Source of the DNA: an uncultured Geobacteraceae bacterium
GTDB taxonomy: Bacteria > Desulfobacterota > Desulfuromonadia > Geobacterales > Pseudopelobacteraceae
Assembly: GCA_903939115.1 (NCBI GenBank)
Contig: CAJAFV010000079.1
Coordinates: 119,939 to 183,938, forward strand
Reading direction: 5' to 3'
Length of the DNA stretch: 64,000 nt
In this document: positions 42,881 to 51,909 of the stretch, piece by piece
Layout of the letters: the number at the start of each line of letters is the position of its first letter
Position numbering within the stretch: the stretch's first letter is position 1
Translations under genes and position numbers: made by a program
Notes under the pieces: model-generated
What the model saw: only the letters and a program-made list of their open reading frames with translations
What the model was told of the DNA's origin: nothing
Database searches by the model: none

Positions 42881-43987
42881 ATGACCAAAATTGTAAAATC
42901 ACCAATCAAAAATCAAAAATCAAAAATAGATCCTTCCTCTAAAGGTGTTTCGCTATCTGTATTGTTGGGGCAACTGCGTTCTACCATAGCACAAGCACGA
43001 CAGCAGGTGCTGCGTGCTGTTGACGCAGTACAGGTACTTACCTGCTGGGAAGTTGGCCGGCATATCGTTGAATTTGAACAGGGTGGCGCCGACCGGGCTG
43101 AATATGGCAAGAGGTTATTGCCAACCTTGGCTGACGAGCTCACGGCGGAATTCGGCAAGGGTTTTGATGAACGAAACCTGCGCCATATGCGGGCGTTTTA
43201 CAGAGTATTTCCAATTTGGAACGCAGTGCGTACCGAATTGAGTTGGACCCATTACCGGCTGTTGCTGCAGGTTGACCATCAACCTGCACGTGAATGGTAT
43301 CTGAACGAAGCTGTCTTGCAGAACTGGAGCACCCGCGCGCTGGAACGACAAATCGAAACCCTTTATTACGAGCGCCTGCTGGCCAGCCATGATCGTAAGG
43401 CTGTTGAGAATGAAGCAGTAAAAAATATCGCTCCTCTGCAGAAAGATCCGCGTGAATTTGTGCGCGATCCGGTGATGCTGGAATTTTTGGGTCTTGCTGG
43501 TACCGGTAAGCTTCTGGAGTCACGACTTGAGCAGGCGCTTATGGACAAGTTACAAGAGTTCTTGCTGGAATTGGGCAAGGGTTTTGCTTTTGTGGCTCGG
43601 CAACAACGTATCAGTACAGAATCTACCGATTTTTATATTGATCTGGTTTTTTACAACTATTTACTCAAGTGTTTCGTATTGTTCGATTTAAAATCAGGAA
43701 AGCTTACCCATCAGGATATAGGGCAGATGGACATGTACGTGCGAATGTATGACGACATTAAACGCGGACCGGACGACAATCCAACCGTAGGTGTTATTCT
43801 TTGTGCACGTAAAGATGCCTCGGTAGTGCGTTATTCCGTTTTGCACGAAAATGAACAGTTATTTGCCAGCAAATATAAGCTGGTACTTCCTTCAGAAGAA
43901 GAGTTCAGGCTTGAACTTGATAGGGAACGACAGATGATTGAAATAGCCAGTAAGGTGCAGGGTAAAACGAAAAAAAAGTGGCGGTAA
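42881..43987 (+). CDS. DUF1016 / PD-(D/E)XK nuclease (YhcG-like)
   Basis: It encodes 368 residues from ATG 42881. The N-terminal DUF1016 domain (LLGQLRSTIAQARQQVLRAV; WEVGRHIVEFEQGG; SWTHYRLLLQV) is followed by the nuclease core STDFYIDLVFYN and CFVLFDLKSGKL (~260-285), the D...DxK active site. Such proteins are nucleases in defence or DNA repair. The first residues (KSPIKNQKSKIDPS) come from an AAAATC repeat and are probably not conserved. Confidence 0.82.
   Translation: MTKIVKSPIKNQKSKIDPSSKGVSLSVLLGQLRSTIAQARQQVLRAVDAVQVLTCWEVGRHIVEFEQGGADRAEYGKRLLPTLADELTAEFGKGFDERNLRHMRAFYRVFPIWNAVRTELSWTHYRLLLQVDHQPAREWYLNEAVLQNWSTRALERQIETLYYERLLASHDRKAVENEAVKNIAPLQKDPREFVRDPVMLEFLGLAGTGKLLESRLEQALMDKLQEFLLELGKGFAFVARQQRISTESTDFYIDLVFYNYLLKCFVLFDLKSGKLTHQDIGQMDMYVRMYDDIKRGPDDNPTVGVILCARKDASVVRYSVLHENEQLFASKYKLVLPSEEEFRLELDRERQMIEIASKVQGKTKKKWR
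42895..42927 (+). repeat. AAAATC short tandem repeat
   Basis: CAAAAATCAAAAATCAAAAAT-type repeats (AATCAAAA units, 7-base period) cover the first codons of the DUF1016 gene. It resembles short repeats often seen at gene junctions. Confidence 0.5.
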
Positions 43988-43993
43988 AAAGCC

Positions 43994-44104
43994 ATGACAT
44001 TCCACTTCGAGCCCAATCGGCTTGGATACATGCCTTACAATACTTGGATAGCTAGACAAGAAATGAGGCTATCCTATCGTTTTCATTGTTTTCTAAAACG
44101 TTCA
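43994..44104 (+). pseudogene. Duplicated 5' end of res
   Basis: ATG 43994 starts MTFHFEPNRLGY, nearly the same as the res start MKLHFEPNLDYQ at 44886. The frame then loses similarity. It looks like the original start of res left behind after an insertion, or a partial duplication, placed just after the DUF1016 stop. Confidence 0.45.
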
Positions 44105-44335
44105 ATTTTTTATTTTTAGAAAAGAAATCGAGTAATACGACCAATTCTCTCCCCAAATGGGATAGAATTCACCAATTTTTAAAGCGCTGTCGGATGTAAT
44201 CTACTATTTCGTGTAGTTCGTGTTTTTCGTGGTAAGAGGCCTTTTAGAATTATTGTTTTCTATCTGTGAAAATCTGAACTTATAGGTCGCCCATTGGGCG
44301 ACGAATCTATGAGTAGCGGTTTAAAGGAGGGATAC
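44105..44335. other. AT-rich spacer with a TTCGTG triple repeat
   Basis: No gene is seen. TTCGTG occurs at 44208, 44217 and 44226 with an exact 9-base period. Confidence 0.5.
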
Positions 44336-44851
44336 ATGCTTTACCTAGGCCATTTTTCTTTTAGCGAGATTAACGACGATGACGACGGCAGATTCGGCCA
44401 CTTTTCCTGTATGGTTGAAGCCAAGAATCCTGAAGGTGCTGAAAAGGCATTTAAAAAGCTGATTCTGGACATGCGGAAGAAAAAGAAGCTGTTCACTGAG
44501 CCGGCGGATATCTATCTTGATACGTTTATTGAATTAGGAGCACTCCCCGCAACTGGAGTGGTCACAGAATATGCTTCATACAACAGGGACTATGCCCCAG
44601 GACGTATTTGTACTTATCTGCCTCATGAAGACAAAGGTGAATGCAAGCCATATTTTTGGTATCCGGAAGACCGACCGGATATAGTTGAAAAGATCGATGC
44701 TGATGAGGGTTTTGAAAATGTTCCCTTCGTTTCCTTTGAGCCAACTGCGACTCAGAAGAAAGCGGCCATACTGAAAAAACAGATGAAAAAACAGTCTCAG
44801 CCAGAAATACTTGAAAAACGAAATCCATTTTCCAAAAAACACCACTGGTAA
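44336..44851 (+). CDS. Hypothetical protein inserted between DUF1016 and res
   Basis: It encodes 171 residues from ATG 44336, chosen for AAAGGAGG. FGHFSCMVEAKNPEGAEKAF (~22) and the basic C-terminus are notable; no family is recognised. It is AT-rich relative to res. The C-terminal MKKQSQPEILEKRNPFSKKH is a charged tail. Confidence 0.6.
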   Translation: MLYLGHFSFSEINDDDDGRFGHFSCMVEAKNPEGAEKAFKKLILDMRKKKKLFTEPADIYLDTFIELGALPATGVVTEYASYNRDYAPGRICTYLPHEDKGECKPYFWYPEDRPDIVEKIDADEGFENVPFVSFEPTATQKKAAILKKQMKKQSQPEILEKRNPFSKKHHW

Positions 44852-44885
44852 TATGCCAGCAGTTTATTGATAGCTTGAGGAATAC

Positions 44886-47870
44886 ATGAAACTCCACTTT
44901 GAACCCAATCTCGATTATCAGCTTCAGGCAATTGAAGCTGTTTGTGATCTATTCCGTGGTCAGGAAATCTGCCGTACCGAATTCACAGTTACCCATAGCG
45001 CCGTTGGAAGTGCGCTGCTTCCCGGCATGGAAAGCGATCTGGGTATCGGCAACCGGTTGACCCTGCTGGATGACGAAATCGTCAAGAACCTTGAGGATAT
45101 TCAGCTGAAGAACGGCCTTGCGCCTTCCGGAACGCTTACATCAGGTGACTTCACAGTGGAAATGGAGACCGGGACCGGCAAGACCTATGTGTATCTCCGC
45201 TCCATCTTTGAACTGAACAAACGCTACGGCTTTACGAAGTTCGTTATTATCGTTCCTTCCGTCGCCATAAAAGAAGGGGTCTACAAGTCTTTGCAGATGA
45301 CTGATGAGCATTTCCGGGGACTGTACGCCAACACCCCGTATGAATATTTCATCTACGACTCCTCCAAGCTGGGTCAGGTGCGCAATTTCGCTACCAGCCC
45401 GCAGATTCAGATCATGATCGTTACCGTCGGGGCTATTAACAAAAAGGATGTGAACAACCTCTACAAGGACAGCGAGAAGACTGGCGGGGAAAAGCCTATC
45501 GACCTGATCAGGTCCACTCGCCCCATTCTTATTGTAGACGAACCGCAATCCGTTGACGGCGGTTTGGAAGGGCGCGGCAAAGAGGCGCTGGGGGCTATGA
45601 ACCCGCTCTGTACCCTGCGCTACTCCGCAACCCATGTGCATAAGCACCATATGGTCTACCGGCTGGATGCCGTGGATGCCTACGAGCAGAAGCTGGTAAA
45701 GCAGATTGAAGTGGCCTCGGCCACCATTGACGGGGGACACAACAAAGCCTTTGTTCGGCTGTTGTCCGTCAGCAACAAGCGTGGTGTTATTTCCGCAAAG
45801 GTTGAAGTGGATGTGGAAGTTGCAGCGGGACGGGTTCAACGCAAGGAGTTGACGGTTCAGGACGGGGATATGCTGGAGTTAACCACTATTCGGCCACTTT
45901 ATCATGACTGCCGGATCGGAGAGATTCGTGTCGAGAAGGGCAACGAGTTTGTGGAATTGCGTGTACCTGGCGGTGAGCTGTATCTCAAACCCGGTGAAGC
46001 CTGGGGAGACGTGGAGCCGCTTGCAATCCAACGGGAGATGATACGGCGGACTATAAAGGAGCATCTGGACAAGGAAAAGAGGCTGCGCCCTCAGGGGATC
46101 AAGGTTCTGTCGCTCTTTTTCATAGACGCAGTGGAGAAGTATCGCAAGTACGACGAGGATGGAAATCCGGTCAAGGGCGCGTATGCCCGTATCTTTGAAG
46201 AGGAATACAAACGGGCCGCACACCATCCGGACTACACCACCCTTTTCAAAGAGGTTGACCTTTCGAGTGCCGCCGAAGAGGTGCATAACGGTTACTTCTC
46301 AATCGACAAGAAGAAAGTTGGCGGCAAGACCGTCGAAGTATACAAGGACACTCGCGGGGACTCCAAGGCTGATGATGACACCTATAACCTCATCATGCGG
46401 GAAAAGGAGAAGCTGCTGGGCTTCGAGACTCCGCTGAAGTTCATCTTCTCCCACTCTGCTCTGCGTGAGGGATGGGATAATCCCAACGTCTTCCAGATAT
46501 GTACGCTGCGTGACATCCAGACCGAACGGGAGCGTCGCCAGACCATCGGCAGAGGGCTGCGACTCTGTGTCAACCAGGATGGGGATCGGCTGCGAGGTTT
46601 TGAGATAAATACCCTGACCGTGATTGCCACCGAAAGCTATGAACAGTTTGCCGAAAATCTTCAGAAAGAGATTGAAGCAGATACGGGGATTAAATTCGGA
46701 GTTGTGGAAGAGCACCAGTTTGCAGGCATAGGCGTGAAAGGTGAAGCGGGGCAGCAGGCACCTATGGGCTTCGACAAGTCAAAGGCATTATGGGATCACC
46801 TCAAATCACTTGGACACATCAATGCCCATGGCAAGGTGCAGGATACCCTCAAGAAAGCGCTCAAGGAAGGGACTCTGGCGCTGCCGACGGAATTTGAACC
46901 CCAACGGCACCAGATTGTCGAAGTGCTACGAAAAATAACCGGGCGACTGGAAATCAAAAATGCCGATGAGCGCCACCCGATAAAAACCAGACAGGCTGTT
47001 CTACAAAGCGAAGAGTTTAAGGCTCTGTGGCAGCGAATCAGGCACAAAACCACCTACCGAGTTGAGTTCGACAACGAAAAGCTCATCGAAAAATGTATTC
47101 TTGCCCTGAGAGAGGCACCTCCCATCGCCAAGACCCGCCTGCAATGGCGCAAGGCAGATATTGCTATCGGTAAGGCAGGTGTAACATCCACGGAACGCGG
47201 TGGGGCATCCACCGTTGTGCTGGAAGAAACAGAAATTGAACTTCCGGATCTCCTGACCGAGATGCAAGACCGAACCCAGCTTACCCGCCGCACTATCCAG
47301 CGAACCCTTTCTGGCAGTTTGCGACTGAATGATTTCAAGCGTAACCCGCAGCAGTTCATCGAACTGGCCTCACAGGCAATCAACCGTTGCAAGCGGATGG
47401 CACTGGTTGACGGTATCAAGTATCAGCGGCTCGGTGAGGACCAGTACTACGCCCAGGAGCTGTTCGAGCAGGAGGAACTGAACGGCTATTTGAAGAACAT
47501 GCTGAAGGATACGCAGAAGTCAGTTTATGAGCATGTAGTGTACGACTCGGATACGGAACGCACGTTTGCAGACCAGCTTGAAAAGAACGACGCCATCAAG
47601 GTCTACGCCAAACTTCCGGGCTGGTTCAAAGTGCCGACACCTCTGGGGAGCTACAACCCGGACTGGGCGATACTGATAGAGAAAGATGGGACTGAGCGGC
47701 TGTACTTTGTCGTTGAAACCAAGAGCAGTCTCTTTACCGATGACTTGCGCGACAAGGAAAGCGCCAAGATCAAGTGTGGTGAAGCACATTTTGCTGCACT
47801 GGCTGTTGGGGAGAATCCGGCGATATACATCAAGGCGAGGAATGTTGATGATGTTATGGTGAGTTGTTGA
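44886..47870 (+). CDS. res: Type III-like restriction subunit (Res)
   Basis: It encodes 994 residues. MKLHFEPNLDYQLQAIEAV, Walker A METGTGKTYVYLR (~92), box II LIVDEPQSVDGG (~217) and REGWDNPNVFQICTLRDI (~527), RQTIGRGLRL (~548) form the helicase. YNPDWAILIEK and LYFVVETKSS (~920-945) form the PD-(D/E)XK nuclease. With Mod it cuts unmodified DNA after ATP-driven movement. It is separated from mod by the DUF1016 gene and one unknown gene. Confidence 0.9.
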   Translation: MKLHFEPNLDYQLQAIEAVCDLFRGQEICRTEFTVTHSAVGSALLPGMESDLGIGNRLTLLDDEIVKNLEDIQLKNGLAPSGTLTSGDFTVEMETGTGKTYVYLRSIFELNKRYGFTKFVIIVPSVAIKEGVYKSLQMTDEHFRGLYANTPYEYFIYDSSKLGQVRNFATSPQIQIMIVTVGAINKKDVNNLYKDSEKTGGEKPIDLIRSTRPILIVDEPQSVDGGLEGRGKEALGAMNPLCTLRYSATHVHKHHMVYRLDAVDAYEQKLVKQIEVASATIDGGHNKAFVRLLSVSNKRGVISAKVEVDVEVAAGRVQRKELTVQDGDMLELTTIRPLYHDCRIGEIRVEKGNEFVELRVPGGELYLKPGEAWGDVEPLAIQREMIRRTIKEHLDKEKRLRPQGIKVLSLFFIDAVEKYRKYDEDGNPVKGAYARIFEEEYKRAAHHPDYTTLFKEVDLSSAAEEVHNGYFSIDKKKVGGKTVEVYKDTRGDSKADDDTYNLIMREKEKLLGFETPLKFIFSHSALREGWDNPNVFQICTLRDIQTERERRQTIGRGLRLCVNQDGDRLRGFEINTLTVIATESYEQFAENLQKEIEADTGIKFGVVEEHQFAGIGVKGEAGQQAPMGFDKSKALWDHLKSLGHINAHGKVQDTLKKALKEGTLALPTEFEPQRHQIVEVLRKITGRLEIKNADERHPIKTRQAVLQSEEFKALWQRIRHKTTYRVEFDNEKLIEKCILALREAPPIAKTRLQWRKADIAIGKAGVTSTERGGASTVVLEETEIELPDLLTEMQDRTQLTRRTIQRTLSGSLRLNDFKRNPQQFIELASQAINRCKRMALVDGIKYQRLGEDQYYAQELFEQEELNGYLKNMLKDTQKSVYEHVVYDSDTERTFADQLEKNDAIKVYAKLPGWFKVPTPLGSYNPDWAILIEKDGTERLYFVVETKSSLFTDDLRDKESAKIKCGEAHFAALAVGENPAIYIKARNVDDVMVSC

Positions 47871-47938
47871 GAACATGGTGAACTAAGATAACTTGCAACC
47901 AAGTAGACCAATAGACCAAACAGGAAGGGATGAATGCC

Positions 47939-48166
47939 ATGGAAAAGTACAAAGATTTGGACGGAGATTCAGGTGTTGTTGCTTACAAAATTGGAAGTGA
48001 CTCAATCACTGTAGAGTTCGGAAAAGGGGCCACCTATCTGTACAATTATGAAAGTACTGGTAGTAGCCATATAGAGAAAATGAAGGAATTGGCTGTCAAA
48101 GGTGATGGGTTGAACAGATATATTAATAAATATGTGAAAAAACTTTATGCAGCAAACTTAAGATGA
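47939..48166 (+). CDS. Small KTSC-like protein
   Basis: It encodes 75 residues from ATG 47939; ATG 47930 is too close to AGGAAGG. VVAYKIGSDSITVEFGKGAT and LNRYINKYVKKLY resemble the KTSC domain, a small beta-rich module often found on mobile elements. Function is unknown. Confidence 0.6.
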   Translation: MEKYKDLDGDSGVVAYKIGSDSITVEFGKGATYLYNYESTGSSHIEKMKELAVKGDGLNRYINKYVKKLYAANLR

Positions 48167-48266
48167 CACATTATTCCATAAAACTGAGGTCATGCAAATT
48201 GATTCTTAGGTTCATATTCTAGTGTTGATCGAGAGTGATCACCACATTAGATACAGAGGTCTCTGA

Positions 48267-50501
48267 ATGATCGAATCAATCAATATAGAAGGAATTGCGA
48301 CATACGACAGTCCTCCAGAAGTATTGAATAATCTGATGAAAATCAATTTTCTTTATGGCTCGAATGGTTCTGGCAAAACAACGATTTCTAAAATAATTGC
48401 TGACGAAGGAATATTCCCGACTTGTAGTGTGACATGGAAAAGCGGGACGAAGTTGCAGGCGATGGTTTACAATCGCGATTTCGTCACAAAGAACTTCAAT
48501 CAATCCGCCGAACTCAAAGGTATCTTCACACTTGGTGAAGAGAACGTCGATACACTCAACAAGATTGCTGTAGCTAAGGAAGAATTTGAAGTTCTCACAA
48601 AGAAAGTTGAGAACTTGAAATTTAACTTGAACGGCGTAGACGGGGCGGGCGGCAAGACGGGTGAGTTAGCAACTCTTGACGAAGAAATCAAAATAAAGAG
48701 CTGGGCACAAAAACAGAAGCACGACGAAAAATTATTCGGTGCCTTCGAAGGATTTCGAGGCAGTTCCGAGAAATTTAAGGTCAAGATCCTCCAAGAGCGT
48801 GTCACGAATACCGCGACTCTGGAGCCTCTGGTAGATCTTGTAAAGAGAGCGGCAACCGTTTTTGGCCCGACTCCGACTGTCGAGCAATCTATTCCATCCA
48901 TCGAAACAGTAAAAATTCTTGCACATGAAACCAACCCCATTCTCAAAAAATGCGTGATAGGGAAAGAGGACGTCAATATTGCGTCGATGATTAAGAAACT
49001 GGGCATCAGTGACTGGGTCAGAGAAGGCCGCACTTTCTACGAATCCAACGAGACTGTGTGCCCGTTTTGTCAACAGACCACGACGGATGCGTTTGCGAAG
49101 AGCTTGAACGAGTATTTCGATGAGACCTTTGAAACGGACAGTAAAGCAATTGACGATCTTGCCACCAACTACACGACAGACGCCGCGCGACTTCAGCAAC
49201 AGATTACTTCAGTTATCGCCACTCCGTCCAATTTCCTTGATTTGGAAAAGCTAAAAACTGAAATGGACCTACTGGATTCAAGGTTCACGATCAACACCCA
49301 AAAGATTGCATCGAAAAAGAAAGAGCCGAGTCAGATTATTGCTCTTGAATCCATCGGCAATGTTGTCTCCACAATAACTGCGCTGATCGACGCAGCAAAC
49401 GTTCTAATTGCTGACCATAACAAGGTGGTAGCAAATCTTGCGCAAGAACGACGCAATCTAACAGCGCAAGTGTGGAAATATCTTCTAGAAGTGGAGCTCA
49501 AGTCAGACCTGACGGCCTACGATACAAAGCGGGATGGTTTGAGCAAAGCGATTGCGGACATGACGACAAAGATTGCGACTACAACATCGGATATGGGAAC
49601 GCAGGCCGCCGAAATCCGAATACTTGAAAAAGAAACAACCAGCATACAACCAACAATTGATAGTATTAATCCTCTCCTAAAATCCTTTGGATTTCGAGGG
49701 TTTTCTTTAGCAAAGTCGAATGTGGAAAACTGCTACAAACTGGTCAGAATGGACGGGTCTGATGCGAGTGAAACATTGAGCGAAGGTGAGAAGTCGTTCG
49801 TTACCTTTCTATATTTTTATCATTTACTTAAAGGTAGTTCTTCGGAAACTGGAATGACAACAAGCCGAGTGGTCGTGTTTGACGATCCCGTATCAAGTCT
49901 GGATAGCGACATACTGTTTATCGTTAGTAGCTTGATCAAGGTACTCTTCAAGGAAGTCCGAGAAGGAACGGGCCATATTAAGCAGATTTTCGTTCTCACC
50001 CATAATGTTTATTTTCACAAGGAGGTCACTTTCAATCCTAAACATCGTCTCTATGGCAAGAACGATGCAACTTTCTGGATTATAAGAAAGGCTGGCTTGG
50101 AATCGAAGGTCCAGAAATACGTCTCTAACCCCATCAAGACCTCATACGAGTTGCTTTGGGAGGAGGTCAGGAAGGATGATCGCACTAACCTCTCTATCCA
50201 GAATACTCTAAGGCGAATCTTGGAGAACTATTTCAAAATCTTAGGGAGCTGGGACCCCGATGAAATATGCGACTTGTTTGATGGCCAGGAGAAGTTTGTG
50301 TGCAAGTCACTGTTTTCGTGGATTAACGACGGGTCTCATTCCGCCCTCGATGATTTATACGCATCAACTGATCCATCATTGGTTGATAATTACTTGAACT
50401 TGTTCAGGGCGATTTTTGAGAAGACTGGCCACAGTGAACACTACAAAATGATGATGGCCGACGCATACGTCGAGAGTCAACTAACACCTCCTCCACCATG
50501 A
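48267..50501 (+). CDS. AAA_13 ATPase, PrrC/RloC-like candidate anticodon nuclease
   Basis: It encodes 744 residues. Walker A FLYGSNGSGKTT (~28), signature LSEGEKSFVTFLYFYH (~505), Walker B VVVFDDPVSSLDSD (~535) and a central coiled coil carrying CPFC (~264) match the AAA_13 family that includes PrrC and RloC. At the C-terminus an Arg-x3-Glu (in LRRILENYF) is followed 38 residues later by His (in WINDGSH), which resembles the Arg-Glu-His triad of these tRNA nucleases. That assignment is inference; many AAA_13 proteins are uncharacterised. It is AT-rich and follows the KTSC gene. Confidence 0.6.
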   Translation: MIESINIEGIATYDSPPEVLNNLMKINFLYGSNGSGKTTISKIIADEGIFPTCSVTWKSGTKLQAMVYNRDFVTKNFNQSAELKGIFTLGEENVDTLNKIAVAKEEFEVLTKKVENLKFNLNGVDGAGGKTGELATLDEEIKIKSWAQKQKHDEKLFGAFEGFRGSSEKFKVKILQERVTNTATLEPLVDLVKRAATVFGPTPTVEQSIPSIETVKILAHETNPILKKCVIGKEDVNIASMIKKLGISDWVREGRTFYESNETVCPFCQQTTTDAFAKSLNEYFDETFETDSKAIDDLATNYTTDAARLQQQITSVIATPSNFLDLEKLKTEMDLLDSRFTINTQKIASKKKEPSQIIALESIGNVVSTITALIDAANVLIADHNKVVANLAQERRNLTAQVWKYLLEVELKSDLTAYDTKRDGLSKAIADMTTKIATTTSDMGTQAAEIRILEKETTSIQPTIDSINPLLKSFGFRGFSLAKSNVENCYKLVRMDGSDASETLSEGEKSFVTFLYFYHLLKGSSSETGMTTSRVVVFDDPVSSLDSDILFIVSSLIKVLFKEVREGTGHIKQIFVLTHNVYFHKEVTFNPKHRLYGKNDATFWIIRKAGLESKVQKYVSNPIKTSYELLWEEVRKDDRTNLSIQNTLRRILENYFKILGSWDPDEICDLFDGQEKFVCKSLFSWINDGSHSALDDLYASTDPSLVDNYLNLFRAIFEKTGHSEHYKMMMADAYVESQLTPPPP

Positions 50502-50656
50502 TCCTCAGCGAATGAGAGGGCAAGCGAAAGCATGGTTTCCAAGAATCCAATTAGATGATAATAACAGGGAAGAAATGTGAAGTTCCCAACTAGCGGTTAG
50601 AGTAACTAAGAAATGGCTGTCCAGACTTATGGCCGTTAGGAAGATAACTATCCTAT

Positions 50657-51907
50657 ATGACAATCACTTATATCCATGCCGCCGACATCCACCTCGGCAA
50701 AACATACCGCACCTCCGCCGATGATTCCGAACGCTACGAAGACTTCTTCCATATGCTCGGCGGCATTGTTTCCGACGCCATCGCCGAACAAGTCGATTTC
50801 CTCCTGGTCGCTGGTGACCTTTTCCACACCGGCCAGATTCTTCCCCGCACCTTTGCCCGCACCATAGAAACCCTGCAACCACTGAAAGACGCCGGAATAC
50901 CCTGCATCGCTGTTGAAGGCAACCACGACTGGATTCATCGCCGCGACAGTATCTCCTGGATGGAGGCGCTCTCTCAGATGGGTTACATTCGCCTGCTGCG
51001 CCCCTCTCGTAGTGTGGATGGCGGTTACCACTTTGACCCGTTCGACCCGGAAACCGGTGCAGGCGGGCATATCGAGATCAAGGGGATGAACATCTATGGC
51101 CTAGGCTACATCGGCACCCAAGCTGGGAACCATGTCTCGCGCATCTGCGAGGCAGTGATAACCGAGAACAACCTGCTGCTGTTTCATGTGGGGGTCTGGA
51201 CCTACTCACCAGTGGAGATCGGCAACATGCAACCGGACGAGGCACTGCCGCTGGCAGACAGGTTTTCGTACGTTGCACTTGGACATGGACACAAGCCCTA
51301 CATTATATCCACTCCTGAAGGCCGCCCATATGCATTTAATCCCGGAGCTCCGGAACGGGTTAACTTTGGTGAGGAAAAGTACGACAAGGGATATTACTTG
51401 GTCAATGTTGATGGCGGGAAATACAGCCATGAACACCGCCGCACCTCCCCACGCCCGATGCTGGTAGCAACCATCAATTTGGACGGTGCCGAAAACGCTG
51501 ATCAGGCATTGGAAAGTTTCCGCAACCAGATAACAGAAATACTTCCCAAAACAGATGATGAACGCCGGCCACTAATCGAAGTCAGGCTCACCGGACGGGT
51601 GGCCTTCCATCCGTTTGAGCTGGGACGTGAACGGTTGCGACTGTCACTGGAGGAAATCGGTAACCCACTGCATGTGGAAATCAAGAACCATCTCTCGCTG
51701 GTTACCCGCAGCGGGGGGGAAGATGATATCAAGCGCAGTCTGTCCGAGATCGAACGTGACGTGTTGGGGGAACTTATCAGCGCCAACAGCAGTTTCAAGG
51801 ATCGTAAGGATGAGCTTGTCAACCTGGCGCTGGCAATTCGCGATCAGGTAATCAAAGGTGACGTGGAGGGGGAGGAACTTTTGGGTCTCCTCTCGCGTGA
51901 GCCATAG
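50657..51907 (+). CDS. SbcD/Mre11-like nuclease
   Basis: It encodes 416 residues. Metal-binding motifs are complete: HAADIHLGKT (~7), LLVAGDLFHTG (~49), VEGNHDWIHR (~87), LLLFHVGVW (~174) and ALGHGHKPY (~210). It should cut DNA ends or hairpins with the next gene's product as ATPase. Two bases separate the stop from the next ATG. A distant relative of chromosomal SbcD by length and spacing. Confidence 0.85.
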   Translation: MTITYIHAADIHLGKTYRTSADDSERYEDFFHMLGGIVSDAIAEQVDFLLVAGDLFHTGQILPRTFARTIETLQPLKDAGIPCIAVEGNHDWIHRRDSISWMEALSQMGYIRLLRPSRSVDGGYHFDPFDPETGAGGHIEIKGMNIYGLGYIGTQAGNHVSRICEAVITENNLLLFHVGVWTYSPVEIGNMQPDEALPLADRFSYVALGHGHKPYIISTPEGRPYAFNPGAPERVNFGEEKYDKGYYLVNVDGGKYSHEHRRTSPRPMLVATINLDGAENADQALESFRNQITEILPKTDDERRPLIEVRLTGRVAFHPFELGRERLRLSLEEIGNPLHVEIKNHLSLVTRSGGEDDIKRSLSEIERDVLGELISANSSFKDRKDELVNLALAIRDQVIKGDVEGEELLGLLSREP

Positions 51908-51909
51908 CC

